A stretch of 64,000 nt of DNA. It comes from Macrolepiota albuminosa (lineage: Eukaryota; Basidiomycota; Agaricomycetes; Agaricales; Agaricaceae). The stretch lies in contig JAMWFC010000046.1 in assembly GCA_027475525.1 (NCBI GenBank), forward strand, positions 62,001-126,000, read 5' to 3'. The notes beneath the pieces were generated by a model that saw only the letters and a list, made by a program, of their open reading frames with translations, had not been told where the DNA came from and searched no databases. A program made the position numbers and the translations under genes. Position 1 is the stretch's first letter; every line of letters begins with the position of its first letter. Positions 31,350 to 41,187 of this stretch are shown here, one piece after another.

Positions 31350-31983
31350 CTACAGTTTGGCATGGTCTTGTGTTACGACAACACCTAAGAGTCCCGTAGT
31401 AGGGCCTAGATGCCGTAGTTTGAAGTAGTGGTGAAGCTCATCAATAACCTTGAGAATTGCTGATTGAGACTTGAAGGCTAAGGTCATGTTGTCAACGTGT
31501 ATCAGGACGATGATACGAATACCGTCCCTTAGGTAGACATAAACACAAGGGTCGGAGGTAATGCACATGAAACCTAGCTTGACAAGCACTTGGTGGAGTC
31601 GTCTGTTCCAGAGATTGGCGCCCTGACGAAGACCATAGATTCTCTTTTCTAGCTTAGCGCATGCTTCCCCATTGCCTGGTTTACGTGTGACATTGGGAGG
31701 GACCTCCTCTGGAAAACCGTCCAGAAATTTCATGTAGAGCTCGGTGTCAATGACACCATGCAGGAAGGTGGAAGAAATGTCCACTGATTCCAAATGCATG
31801 TCCTCCATTGCTGCAAGGGCGAGCACTGTCCGAACTGCTGCCCACCAGGCTGTCGGCACAAAAGTCTCTTCAAAGTCCACTCCTAGTTGCTGACTAAAGC
31901 CTTGCGCTACCATGTGCAGCTTGAAGTGCTCAATTGCACCATCAGAGAGACGAGCTACGATTCGTGCCTTTGGCACAAATTTT
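31350..31983 (-). pseudogene. Copia reverse transcriptase fragment
   Basis: A 208-residue frame carries the central Copia reverse transcriptase: MVAQGFSQQLGVDFEETFVP, LALAAMEDMHLESVDISSTFLHG, KLEKRIYGLRQGANLWNRRLHQVL and SDPCVYVYLRDGIRIIVLIHVDNMTL. The catalytic box, usually YVDD, reads HVDN, so the second Asp is Asn. It ends at a stop after DHAKL without RNase H. Upstream it resumes immediately after the Helitron hairpin (KFVPKARIVARLSDG). The integrase of the same element lies beyond the Helitron at 35666-37012. Confidence 0.85.
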
Positions 31984-31991
31984 GTAGCTCA

Positions 31992-32010
31992 TTGGGGGCT
32001 TTGCCCCCAA
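31992..32010 (-). repeat. Hairpin at candidate Helitron 3' end
   Basis: An 8-bp perfect stem (TTGGGGGC/GCCCCCAA) with a 3-nt loop lies eight bases before Copia coding sequence resumes. Helitrons end in a short GC-rich hairpin followed by CTRR. Here the following bases on the minus strand are TGAGCTAC, so the canonical tetranucleotide is not seen and the exact end is tentative. Confidence 0.55.
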
Positions 32011-32032
32011 ACCCCCCCCCAACTAAGCCTCC

Positions 32033-32152
32033 ACCCCAACCTCACTTCGTTTGGTTAGGGCTCCAAGTATGTATATAAGTAATTCAGTCTTTACCCCAAC
32101 CTCACTTCGTTCGGTTAGGGGTTCCAAATATGTATCTTAGTAACTCAGCTTC
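32033..32152. repeat. Two 60-bp tandem repeats near the Helitron 3' end
   Basis: The unit accccaacctcacttcgttt and its continuation ggttaggg recurs with a 60-base period and a few differences. It lies subterminally in the Helitron. Confidence 0.75.
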
Positions 32153-32228
32153 TATCATAATCTTACTTTCATTATGTCTTACTGATTCCAGCATAAGTTG
32201 TTGACAAATAGAGAGTTTCACATTTATC

Positions 32229-32468
32229 AAGAAATAATGCTACAATTCCAAGTTATATATATTCTATTAGTACAGTATCAACAAATATCAAGTTAGATGC
32301 TAAAATATAAAAGTTAGTAATAAGTAAGTAATTAACAATCACACTCACATTTGTAAACCCAAGAAATAATGCTACAATTCCAAGTTATATGTACAGTATC
32401 AAGTTAGATGCTAAAATATAAAGTTAGTAATAAGTATATAATTAACAATCACACTTACATTTGTAAAC
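32229..32468. repeat. Direct repeat at the 3' end of the Helitron helicase gene
   Basis: Two diverged copies, about 32229-32359 and 32362-32468, share aagaaataatgctacaattc, agttagatgctaaaatata and caatcacactcacatttgta or close variants. The second copy runs into the helicase stop region. Confidence 0.75.
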
Positions 32469-35400
32469 CATTAAGAACTTCTTGATACACAATATTTGCA
32501 GTCGCTCTTGATGTATTTTCTTCTGACAAAATCACCTTGATACGATCTCCTGATGTGCATCGAGAAAGTGCAACATAGAGTTGGCCATGTGTAAAAACCG
32601 GTGATCGAAGGTCCAATCCAACATGCTTGACTGATTGCCCTTGAGACTTGTTGATAGTCATAGCAAAGGCCAATCGAATTGGAAACTGTCTCCTGCGTAA
32701 TGGTATGGGCAAATCCTCTTCAGAGGCATCTAGATTGATCCTTGGAATCAAAACAGTTGAACCTGCAAACTTGGCATCTCCACTGATAATATGACATCTG
32801 AGGACTCTAGTGCTGATGTGAGTGACAATCATTCTTGTTCCATTGCAAAGTCCTTTGGTTGTGTCCAGATTCCTGAGAAGCATGACAGGAACTCCAATCT
32901 TCAAAGCCAGTTTAGCCAAAGGCAAACTACTGGCTTTCAAAGAGTTGAGATATTCCACAGGATATAATGCAAGGCCATCAGGATTCCTGTTATCAGAGAG
33001 AACAGAATCTGCACTCTGTAAGATCCTTTCTTCCCCTGGATACCTCTCTAGAACTTCTGCATTGATCTCCTTTATATCCGAGTTCTTGCCAGAGAGAATA
33101 GTCCGGTCTAGGTAATACTGATCATTTTGAGGATGACCAATATCAGGATATGTGGAAGAAATCAATCCAGTAATAGAATTGTCATCACAGATCATCCTTT
33201 CAGGCAGTTTGACTGTTTCTCCAGGTCCTAGATTTTTCCCTGCACCAACATCCAACAACCAAGCTGCATGAGCAATATTCTCTGCAGTCTGATCCAATCT
33301 CATATTTTGGACCAAGTAGTGGACTTGGATATGATCCCAAAGTCGGCCTCTTTTGAGTGAAGCAGCAATCATCTGCTGCCTGAGTCCATGTGGAACCACT
33401 GGAAGAGTTTGCCTAAAGTCTCCTCCAAAAACCACAGTGACTCCACCAAAGGAAATGTCATTATTGAAGATGTCTCTGAAGCCACGATCAACAGAGTCAA
33501 TGGCATTTTTGTGTTGCATTGGAATTTCATCCCAAATGACAACTTTGGTGCGAAGTATGAGCTGTGATAACTGGGTTCCTCTCTTGATGTCTGCGTAAGT
33601 CTTCATCTCCGGTAGCCACATCAACCACTCCTTGATAGACTTTAGCCCTAATCTTCTTTTGATTCTGTCTGACCCACTCGAGCTTTGATTGTTCTATTGA
33701 TGCCTATACATCCACAACATATTGCTGGAACAGTCTGCCACTCCAAAGCAATGCAGCATTAGCTTCCAAAGCTCTTTGCTGCAGCCTATATGCATAATAT
33801 GCAGTTTGGCTAACTTTTTTGGCTCTTTGTTCTCCTGCTGGTCCAAATTGAGATTGAATATCAGTGTGAAATCCAGGTTCTCCAGTTGGAAATATGATAG
33901 TGTAATGCAGAGGAGTGTAATAGGGGTGTAGATGGCTGATTCGCTTCAATTGACCTCCATGCAGATGCAGGACTATGTCACGGTGATCTGATCGTTCTTC
34001 AGAACCATCTCCTGGTATAATTGCAGCAACTCCTTCCTGTTCATTAGGGTTGTTATAGTGTTGATGGTCTCCAAAGTCAGCCCTCAGTTGAACAGAAAGC
34101 CTTTGTGGTTGGCCTTCAGGAACTTCTGTCATAATCTGCTTTGCAAGCTTGTATAAGCCAATAAAGGGATTGACTCTATGAAGCATATCCTGCAAAGAGG
34201 CCATTATCTGAGGATCCAATCTAGGATTGCTTCCCTGACGAAAAGCCAATTGTTGATTGTGATTGTAGAAGTAGAGTTGTGCATACACAGGATGATCACC
34301 TTCAGTTGGAAGCAAAGCACCTGTCAGATGATGGAGCTCTCCATTAATCCTAAAGCTGTATGGTCCTGGAGCATTTGTAATTGCCTGGTCAATTTTGACT
34401 CCCAGAGATGTAAATGCAAAGGCTGCATTGTATTGGTGAATAGATGCTTTAAAAGCATCAGAAAGAGGATGGTGACCTTGGAGTAAGCCAAGCAGTTCTG
34501 CTGGAGCATCTTCAAGTCTAGGCAAATCAATCTGCCCTTGTAAACAGCACATGCCAAACTTTGGATTACATCTAGTAGACTTGGAGAGCTTTTCAGCATC
34601 AAAATGTAGAGCATGACAGTGTCAGGTTCCGCTGAATCGGGGGCTTTCCGGGAAAGCGACGCCCTTACGATGCGGAATTGATCTACGGATACTCGGGTGT
34701 CTGGAACTCCGGGGCTAGGACTCCGGGGTTCAAGACGAGGACAGGGTGATCCCGGGAGAGGGGACTAGAGTCCGGGGGTTTTGGATGAGAGTGGCTGGGA
34801 GTTAGAGGGGGTCGAGTCGTGAACCGGAGGTTCTAAGACGAGACCAAGTTAGTAAATTAAGAGTCGCGAAGTGCGTACCAAAGCTTAGAGCACGCGAATA
34901 CTAAGGCGTGCCAGTCGAAGCGTACCAAACGAGGCGTACCAGTCAAACAAGAGGGCACGCAATATCCAAGTAACAGTTATGCAAAGTATGTAATATCAAG
35001 ACTAGCGAATACAGCGGAGAACTACACTATAAGTACTACGGCTCGTGTCTCGGGATTCCGGGGTGTCTGGGATGAGTTCCGGGGGTCATTGAGTAGCGGC
35101 CAGGGACTGTATACCGGGATCGCGCGTGTGGGGACGCGCGATCAATTGGCGCGGAGGGAGTCGTGATGCATGGGGCGTGATGCGTGATGGCCGGGTGCGA
35201 GCCGCGTGATCCGATCATTGATGGCGGTGGATCCCGGGGTCCGTGATGCAGGGGTCCCAGGGGGGGCTGGCTGATGGCAGTCCTTGATGCGTGTGATGGC
35301 GGCGTCGGCAGCTGTGGGGGCGGGGTGCGCTGTGGGAGTTGACGGAAGAGGTTCCCGGGCGGGGCTCCGGGGGTGTCCCGGGGAGGTTCCGGGGGGTAGG

Positions 35401-35500
35401 GGTCGTGACAGACAGTGTGGACATGCAACATCTATAGAACCAAGATAGTGTGAAGGAGATCCATCTATGTAATGCTGTTTTCCTGTTGGAAGAGCATTTC
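32455..35500 (-). pseudogene. Helitron Rep/helicase gene: N-terminal domain plus PIF1-type helicase, Rep domain deleted, split by a solo LTR
   Basis: The N-terminal Helitron domain (34552-33704) reads NPKFGMCCLQGQIDLPRL, VKIDQAITNAPGPYSFRING, HHLTGALLPTEGDHPVYAQL and SQTAYYAYRLQQRA; its beginning (LGSIDVACPHC) lies beyond the LTR at 35411-35450. The helicase part (33624-32455) shows motif II VVIWDEIPM, motif III FGGDFRQTLPV and motifs V/VI (MTINKSQGQSVKHV, LYVALSRC). The HUH Rep nuclease and the Walker A box that should lie between them are missing: near 33600-33640 the sequence jumps from YQGVVD to TYADIKRGTQLSQLI. A TAG at 33704-33706 replaces a conserved Trp and the preceding codon is Val where Ala is usual, both C:G to T:A changes. 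It cannot code for active rolling-circle transposition. Confidence 0.85.
34620..35410 (-). repeat. Solo LTR of gypsy family 1 with 5-bp target-site duplication
   Basis: The 791-bp sequence is the reverse complement of the LTR at 4360-5097, starting TGTCAGGTTCC on the plus strand and ending GTCGTGACA. It is flanked by gacag on both sides (34615-34619 and 35411-35415). Removing the LTR and one gacag would restore the Helitron reading frame, which confirms the boundaries. A solo LTR implies recombination between the two LTRs of a former full element. Confidence 0.97.
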
Positions 35501-35515
35501 TAGGCTCAACATCAT

Positions 35516-35660
35516 CAGGTTGTTGTATCCTCTGTAAGACAGGAGGTGCTGGTACATTTTGCTGCATGACATCCCCAGGTGGATCCACATACTCCAAGTC
35601 AGGAGGTGCTGGTAGATATTGCTGTCTATTATCTCCAGGTGGATCCACATACTCCAAGTC
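35516..35660. repeat. Tandem repeats of about 60 bp at the Copia/Helitron border
   Basis: Roughly two and a half units share aggtggatccacatactcca and aggaggtgctggta. On the minus strand they encode DLEYVDPPGD with a Pro-rich linker. They may belong to the Copia integrase-RT linker; the Helitron 5' border cannot be placed exactly. Confidence 0.7.
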
Positions 35661-35665
35661 CTCCT

Positions 35666-38001
35666 CTATATTCTCAGCAGGCCAGGTAAGCACGTCTCAT
35701 CAAACACGACATCTCTGGAGATTAAGATCTCACCAGTTTTGGGAACGTAGACCTTCCAACCGACATGGTTATCAGGGTAGCCAATGAACACTCCAGACAC
35801 ACAGTGTCCATGCAATCCCCTCCTTTTGTCGCAGTTTATGAGTACATATGCGGCACATCTGAACACGTGAAGGTGCCCAATGTGTGGTTTGCGGCCTTTG
35901 TATGCTTCAAAGGGGGTGAGGTTACAAGGGAGTGCAGATGTTGGACACCGATTGTGGACGTGTCTGTATGTACTGAGTGCATATGTCCAGAAGCTCTGGG
36001 GAAGGTTGGCTTCAGATAGCATCGATGTAATGGCTTCTTCCAGTGTTCTATTCAGTCGTTCTGCAACGCTGTTTTGCTGCGGCGTGGCTGTATTAGTGAA
36101 CTCAACACGGATTCCTTCAGACTTGCAGAAGTTCATGAACTGGCTAGAAGTGTATTCACCACCCTTGTCAAAATGAATACATTTAACCTTCTTTCCCATG
36201 TGAAGTTCTACCTGTGCCTTGAAGCACTTAAACGCCGCATATGCGTCGCTTTTCCAAGCCATGTCATATACCTCCATCCACCTTGTGCTATCTTCAGTGA
36301 ACATTATCCACCATCTCCGATTTGATCTGTGCCTGTCTACTTGCATAGGCCCGTACACATTGCTGAAGACTCTTCTCAGCACTTCTGGTGCTCTGTCAGC
36401 TTTGTGTGGGAATGCTGTGCGGTGCTGCTTTCCTTTCAAGCATGGCTTGCAGATGTGAGGAAGTGCTGGAGACGGAGACACCTTGAGATCACTTGTTAAA
36501 TCTTCTTGTATCAGTTGCTCGAGCCTATCTGCGCTGAGATGACACATTCGCCTGTGTAACAATGATCTGTCGACTTTTGAAGAAGATGTCAGCCCGAGGA
36601 ACGATGCATTGGCAGAGTACGACAGCGATGAAACAAGTGTTTCCTCATCTAGGTAAGAGGTTAAATTGCTGTCAATCGATGCCGAGAAGATTAGCTCGTC
36701 TTTTGCTGAGAAGAACACTTTTCGCCCATGGAAAGTGATGCCATGGTGCACAGAGAGGGCAGTAATGGATAATAAATTGTTGGCTAAGTCGGGTATGAAT
36801 AATACATTGGAGAATATCACGTCGTTAAGCAGCTGTTTATCCCGATTCTCTCCCTTCGGTCTAAATTTTACTGATCCCTTTCCAACTGAGTATACGGTTG
36901 TGTCATTTGCAAGGCGTATCAGAACTCTCCAGGGTTTAAACTTGTCAGGGATGAACCACTTGCAATTCGCCATCATAAAGCTCATAGCATCCGAGTCTGT
37001 GTTCCACAGCAAATTAGATAGACGTTTGCTGACAGAGAGGATCTACAAACAGCTGCTTCAGCCTTTACAGTGGGACCATCACAGCCTTCCTCGACCTTTG
37101 GGGTCTCTGTTGCTTTTGCAGCTATGTTTCCTCCACGGCGGCCTCCTCGCTTCCTGGACTTAGGGTCTCCATCATCCTTCTTGATGTGGGAATGTGTGGA
37201 TTGGAGGACAGGGCAATCAGTAATCTTATGTTTGCCATTGCATAGGTAACATTTAAGAATTTGGGCAGCAGCTGCGGCTTCCTCCTCGGCCATGGACCGC
37301 TGCACTTCCTCAGTTCGGAATGCTTCCTTGACCACGTTGTTGGTTAGACTGTTGAGCATTAAGACGGAAGAGATGAATGGCGCATAGTCTTCACGTGGTA
37401 GAGCACAAAGCATCGCCATTGAGCATAGCTCGTCATCCAGCATTTCAAGGGTGTATACTGGCTTGAAGACTCCGTCAGGTCTGAGGATGGGCGGAGGTCT
37501 GAGCGAACGAATGCACTGCATAGCCCTCTTGACACGAGTGCACAATTGTGTTAAAGTCTTGTTCTCATGCAGACGCACATTGAAAAGGTCACTTAGTGAA
37601 TTAAACCGCACATTAGGCGCTGATTTCAAATGTACTTCCTTAAGCTTTGCCCACATCAAGGCAGGCTTGTCACGAATTTTGTCCACATGAATTTTGTTTT
37701 CTTCGTCTAGCTACTGGTAAATTTCACCTGCTGCACGATCACTCCGGAGCAGGTAAGAATTCCAGGCACTAATGGAAGTGGAGTTATCGGGTTCAAGAAG
37801 GGGCAACAATTCTTTGCTGGTCACGATCCATGCTCTGCTGACTGACATTAGTCGCCTGAACATGGCTTTCTCCCATTTCATGTATTTGATGACTCCAAGC
37901 TTTGCCATTGGCAACCGTGAGACATCATCCATGATTGATGGGTACGTGAGGATTGATAGGTGTGTGAGAGTCTGGGTGGCGAGGGGAAAACTAAGTATCA
38001 C
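35666..38001 (-). pseudogene. Copia Gag, protease and integrase, frameshifted
   Basis: Gag begins near 38001-37930 (MDDVSRLPMAKLGVIKYMKW), changes frame near 37700, and continues at 37686-36982 with LMWAKLKEVHLKSAPNVRF and a zinc knuckle CYLCNGKHKITDC (CX2CX3HX4C, one residue shorter than usual). The next frame (37012-35666) opens with NTDSDAMSFM where a Copia protease normally has DSGA, then gives the integrase zinc finger (HRRMCHLSADRLEQL..CKPCLKGKQHR) and core (the Asp of DKGGEYTS and the Glu of NSVAERLNRTLEEA), and ends FIGYPDNHVGWKVY and VVFDETCLPG. A frameshift leads into the acidic repeat linker at 35660. The reverse transcriptase lies 3.7 kb away at 31350-31983 because of a Helitron insertion. 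Confidence 0.88.
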
Positions 38002-38061
38002 TGCTACATTTGAATATGGAGCGATATGTGATTCTAACTTCAGTGTAAGTCTGTAGGGCCG

Positions 38062-38073
38062 GGGCCCATAACC
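38062..38073 (-). promoter_or_regulatory. Copia primer-binding site for half initiator-Met tRNA
   Basis: On the minus strand, directly after the LTR end, lies GGTTATGGGCCC. This is the exact complement of the eukaryotic initiator tRNA-Met anticodon region (GGGCCCATAACC). Drosophila copia and yeast Ty5 prime from the same internally cleaved tRNA. The match is by recall of the conserved tRNA, not by search. Confidence 0.75.
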
Positions 38074-38305
38074 TGTTGCAGATGATATAACACAGTTGGA
38101 ACAGACTTAGGCAAATAGTAGACCAGTCAAGGTGCTAGTGTCCTTGTGCTTTAGAATTAAGTAATATTGTGTGAAATAAAGGAGTACATACCTAGTGTCC
38201 TCGTGCTTCAGAATAAGGAGACGAGGACACCAGGAGAAGGAAAATCAACTATGTGTCACGTGACCATGTTTCGGGGGGGGGGGGCACCCCTCAATCCCTT
38301 CAACA
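38074..38305 (-). repeat. Candidate 5' LTR of the Copia element
   Basis: On the minus strand it would start TGTTGAAGGGATTGAGGGG and end CATCTGCAACA, with TGTTG/CAACA inverted ends, adjoining the primer-binding site. It contains a long C/G run near 38272. There is no second copy in the window, so the outer border is a proposal. Confidence 0.5.
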
Positions 38306-38319
38306 CTCATATCCTTGTC

Positions 38320-39762
38320 ATCACGGTACTTGTAGACATACCTGTAAATCCACATGCATTGAACAAAGCATCGCCGTACCTCTTGAACAAGAATATCCAG
38401 ATCCAGATGAAAGTGTAGTATTTCCACCACATCTGCTTAGTAAGTCATGAACCATGGATATTGTAGGACATTTTTGTTCTGGCACAGGACAGAGATACAT
38501 GGAGGAAGCAGGTTGTGCGGTGTGTGGTCTCCTACATCCTGTAGCTGATATGAATCCTCTTAAGAGTATGAAAGGTTATCTAGATGTACTCTGCATTTCA
38601 GGAGTCACCAAAATAGAATGATTATCTGATATGGATTGTGTTAGGGAGCTGAGAGGACTGGTAATTGATCACTTGTGTAAACATGTTTGTCGATTGTGCA
38701 GACAGCAAGGGCTTGTTTCAAAAAATGCACTAGCCAATGGCTTTTGGATTGGCCCTATACCTGATGTATTAAAACACCTTAATTGGATCGAACAGATATT
38801 AGTTGCTAGGGTAAAAAAGTCCTTGTGTTATGCTCATGTTTCAGCCTCTGGTCTGAGCAAGATGAAGGTGCATCTTATTGCTTTCGAGTTACCTATTCAG
38901 AAGATATATCAAGTCCTTCCACCTCCTGTAACCGACCTCAATGACGTGATCGCAATTTTATTTTCTGGTCCTTGCAAGCCATCTGCTCAGGAGTTACAGA
39001 GGCTAACTCTGCTCATGAGCAGACGGAATGTTCAGCATGTGTTAGAATGGCTCAAACTTAACCATTCTTCGTATAGCAATCTGGAAATATTGTACAGCAA
39101 CTTAGAGGGATATCCTGAAGATGTTCCTCCTGTGTCTGTTGTTCATCACCAAAGCGCTAACAAGGCCAGTACAATAGACCCACCAGTACATGAAGATAAT
39201 AAGGAGTCTGGTATCAATGGGGGCAATTGCCCCTTTGTTGTCCATGGCCTCACCGGTGATGCTTTATTAGCCAAGACTACGGATGAACTTAAAGGCCTTG
39301 CAATGCAACATTGGATGTCTAATGGAAAGGCTCTGTGTATTGGTCATTCTACATACCCCAAGAATACATTCGGTGATCCGGATTTGTATCTGCAAATGTT
39401 TCCTTGGCTGTTCCCCTATGGTCTGGGTGGCATAGGCAGTAACAAGTGTGGTGTATCAGTGCATGCTCATAAAGCCAACTTGCTTATGTGGATTCCCGTT
39501 CGCTGCTTTCAGCCATGAACAGGTAAAGGCTGCTACTAGTGGAGGCTATCTAGCAACAGAACATGCAAACTTTAACGACATATCTGACCATCTTACAACT
39601 GTCAATCCAAAAGTGTTTTCTGACCTTTCACAAAGAATGGTAGCTGGAGATATAGTGAAGCCGGTTACAGAGGATGAAAAAGCTTGTTTCCATGTAATAT
39701 ATGACTTGGATGTAATTTCTGGCAGTGTCAAAGGGTCTGCTGTTTCCAAAAAACACGGGTAG
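38320..39762 (+). pseudogene. Helitron-encoded protein, N-terminal DUF6570-type part, truncated
   Basis: The frame before 38450 has PLEQEYPDPDESVVFPP; then EEAGCAVCGLLHPVADMNPL, a TGA at about 38619, and a long open part 38631-39518: HVCRLCRQQGLVSKNALANG, FWIGPIPDVLKHLNWIEQIL, FSGPCKPSAQELQR, VLEWLKLNHSSYSNLEILY, CPFVVHGLTGDALL and QMFPWLFPYGLGGIGSNKCG. A frame change near 39515 leads to HEQVKAATSGGYLATEHANF and DEKACFHVIYDLDVISGSVKGS. This order is the DUF6570/Helitron-like N-terminus of fungal Helitron helicases. Nothing of the Rep or helicase domains follows; the copy ends at 39762. Its orientation is opposite to the Helitron at 32.0-35.5 kb. Confidence 0.82.
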
Positions 39763-41187
39763 ATATTGTGAACCTCAGTTGTTGTGGTACTTAACTGTAT
39801 TCAACCTACCTAGAACATGGGTAGATATTGTGAACTAGGTAGAGATATTGAGTAAGTACAGTATCTCTGTCTGTATGGTGTATTTACTTACTCTCAGTTG
39901 TTGTGGTACTTGACTGAGGGTAGTATGCGTTGCTAGTGAATATATATAGTATGGATTCTGTATCAAGGGTGAGATAAAGAGATAAATGAAGAATACATTG
40001 ACCCTTCATTGATTGAGACGCTTACGGCGTATGCTGGCATCTAACATCCTCTACCTTTCTTCCACCTGACTACAGTCGGTGGGATGGATAGACCCTTCAT
40101 GGGACTGGGTCTTGGATTCCACACCTCTCAGACCTGTGACGCCAAGGTCGGGTTCCCCATCATCCACTGAAGAATGCAGATCTAGGACACGGTCTTTTGG
40201 GCACCGGAAACCACTTAATCCTCCACCTGCACGCCCTCTTGGAGGTGTGCAGGCAGGCCCTGTTGCCAGGATTGAGTGTACCCAAATGCACAAAAAGGAC
40301 AGATTTGACAGATGCAGAATGCACACGGCATATACAAACAGGAATGTTGTAAGTTGGGTTAGGATAAAACAGGAAAGTACTACTAGCACACTGTTGCAAC
40401 CAGGTACACAGACAGGTGGCACCAGACAAGATAATATCGATTTTGTCATGTAGTGGTATGTAGCATGTAAGCACAGTGAATATAATGAAATTGAAGGTAG
40501 CTCATACAGTTGGTCCTGGCCACCCACCCTTGTGTTCAGGCTTGCTCAGGCTGCATAATCAAGTATGATTGACTGTTGACTGTGACAGGTAAATTGTTGC
40601 ACCAGTAGGATGATTGCAGGATAGGGGGTAATCCAGATGACTTGGGCGCCTATCATCTTAGCCCACTTTAGTTTCTGCCCCAGTCATTTATAAAATACCT
40701 ATCGAGGCCCGTTGGAGTGCCGTACCTTTCTGATCTGGCAGTCAATGACCTTTTTTCGGTAACAGAGACGTATAGAAAGCTTCGCGCTGCCATACAGGTT
40801 GAGCAAACAAACGTATATTGAGAAGTTACATAGTGGTGTCCAACATAAAGTTCAGTACTGCGAACCAACTTCACAAAACTTTCATACACGTGATGCCATC
40901 AAACTATGAGAAGTTCGAAAAGAATAGATAAAAACTCAGCAAGGAACATTTACGCTCACGTTCCAAAGGTGGAAAGGCGCAATCATGCCCACTTCATCGA
41001 TGCAAAGTTCTTCACAAATCCATTCCACTTCTCCTTGAATCGTGCAAAGCTCTCAGCGTTTCCAGCTGTGCGACTTCGGGGCAAATGTGTGACCCAATTA
41101 CCACATTGGGCCACGTGGTCATCTACGAATAGGACACACAGACGCCACGCACTGTACCCGCTGCGTGGGGGACAACGACGGTCGGAC
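39763..41187. other. Gene-poor interval with short repeats
   Basis: Directly right of the truncated Helitron the strings gggtagatattgtgaac (39757, 39819) and cagttgttgtggtactt (39777, 39896) each occur twice, and a TGTTG..TAACA segment (39899-40046) could be a short Copia-type LTR remnant, but I find no matching target-site duplication. A 124-codon plus-strand frame at 40079 has no recognisable domain. Otherwise nothing. Confidence 0.35.

Noticed and set aside
39899..40046. A Copia-type solo LTR
   Set aside because: It has TGTTG..TAACA ends but the flanking five bases do not match (tcagt and tcctc), and there is no second copy in the window.
40079..40453. A 124-codon plus-strand gene
   Set aside because: No domain, no splice support, low-complexity surroundings; left as part of an unassigned interval.
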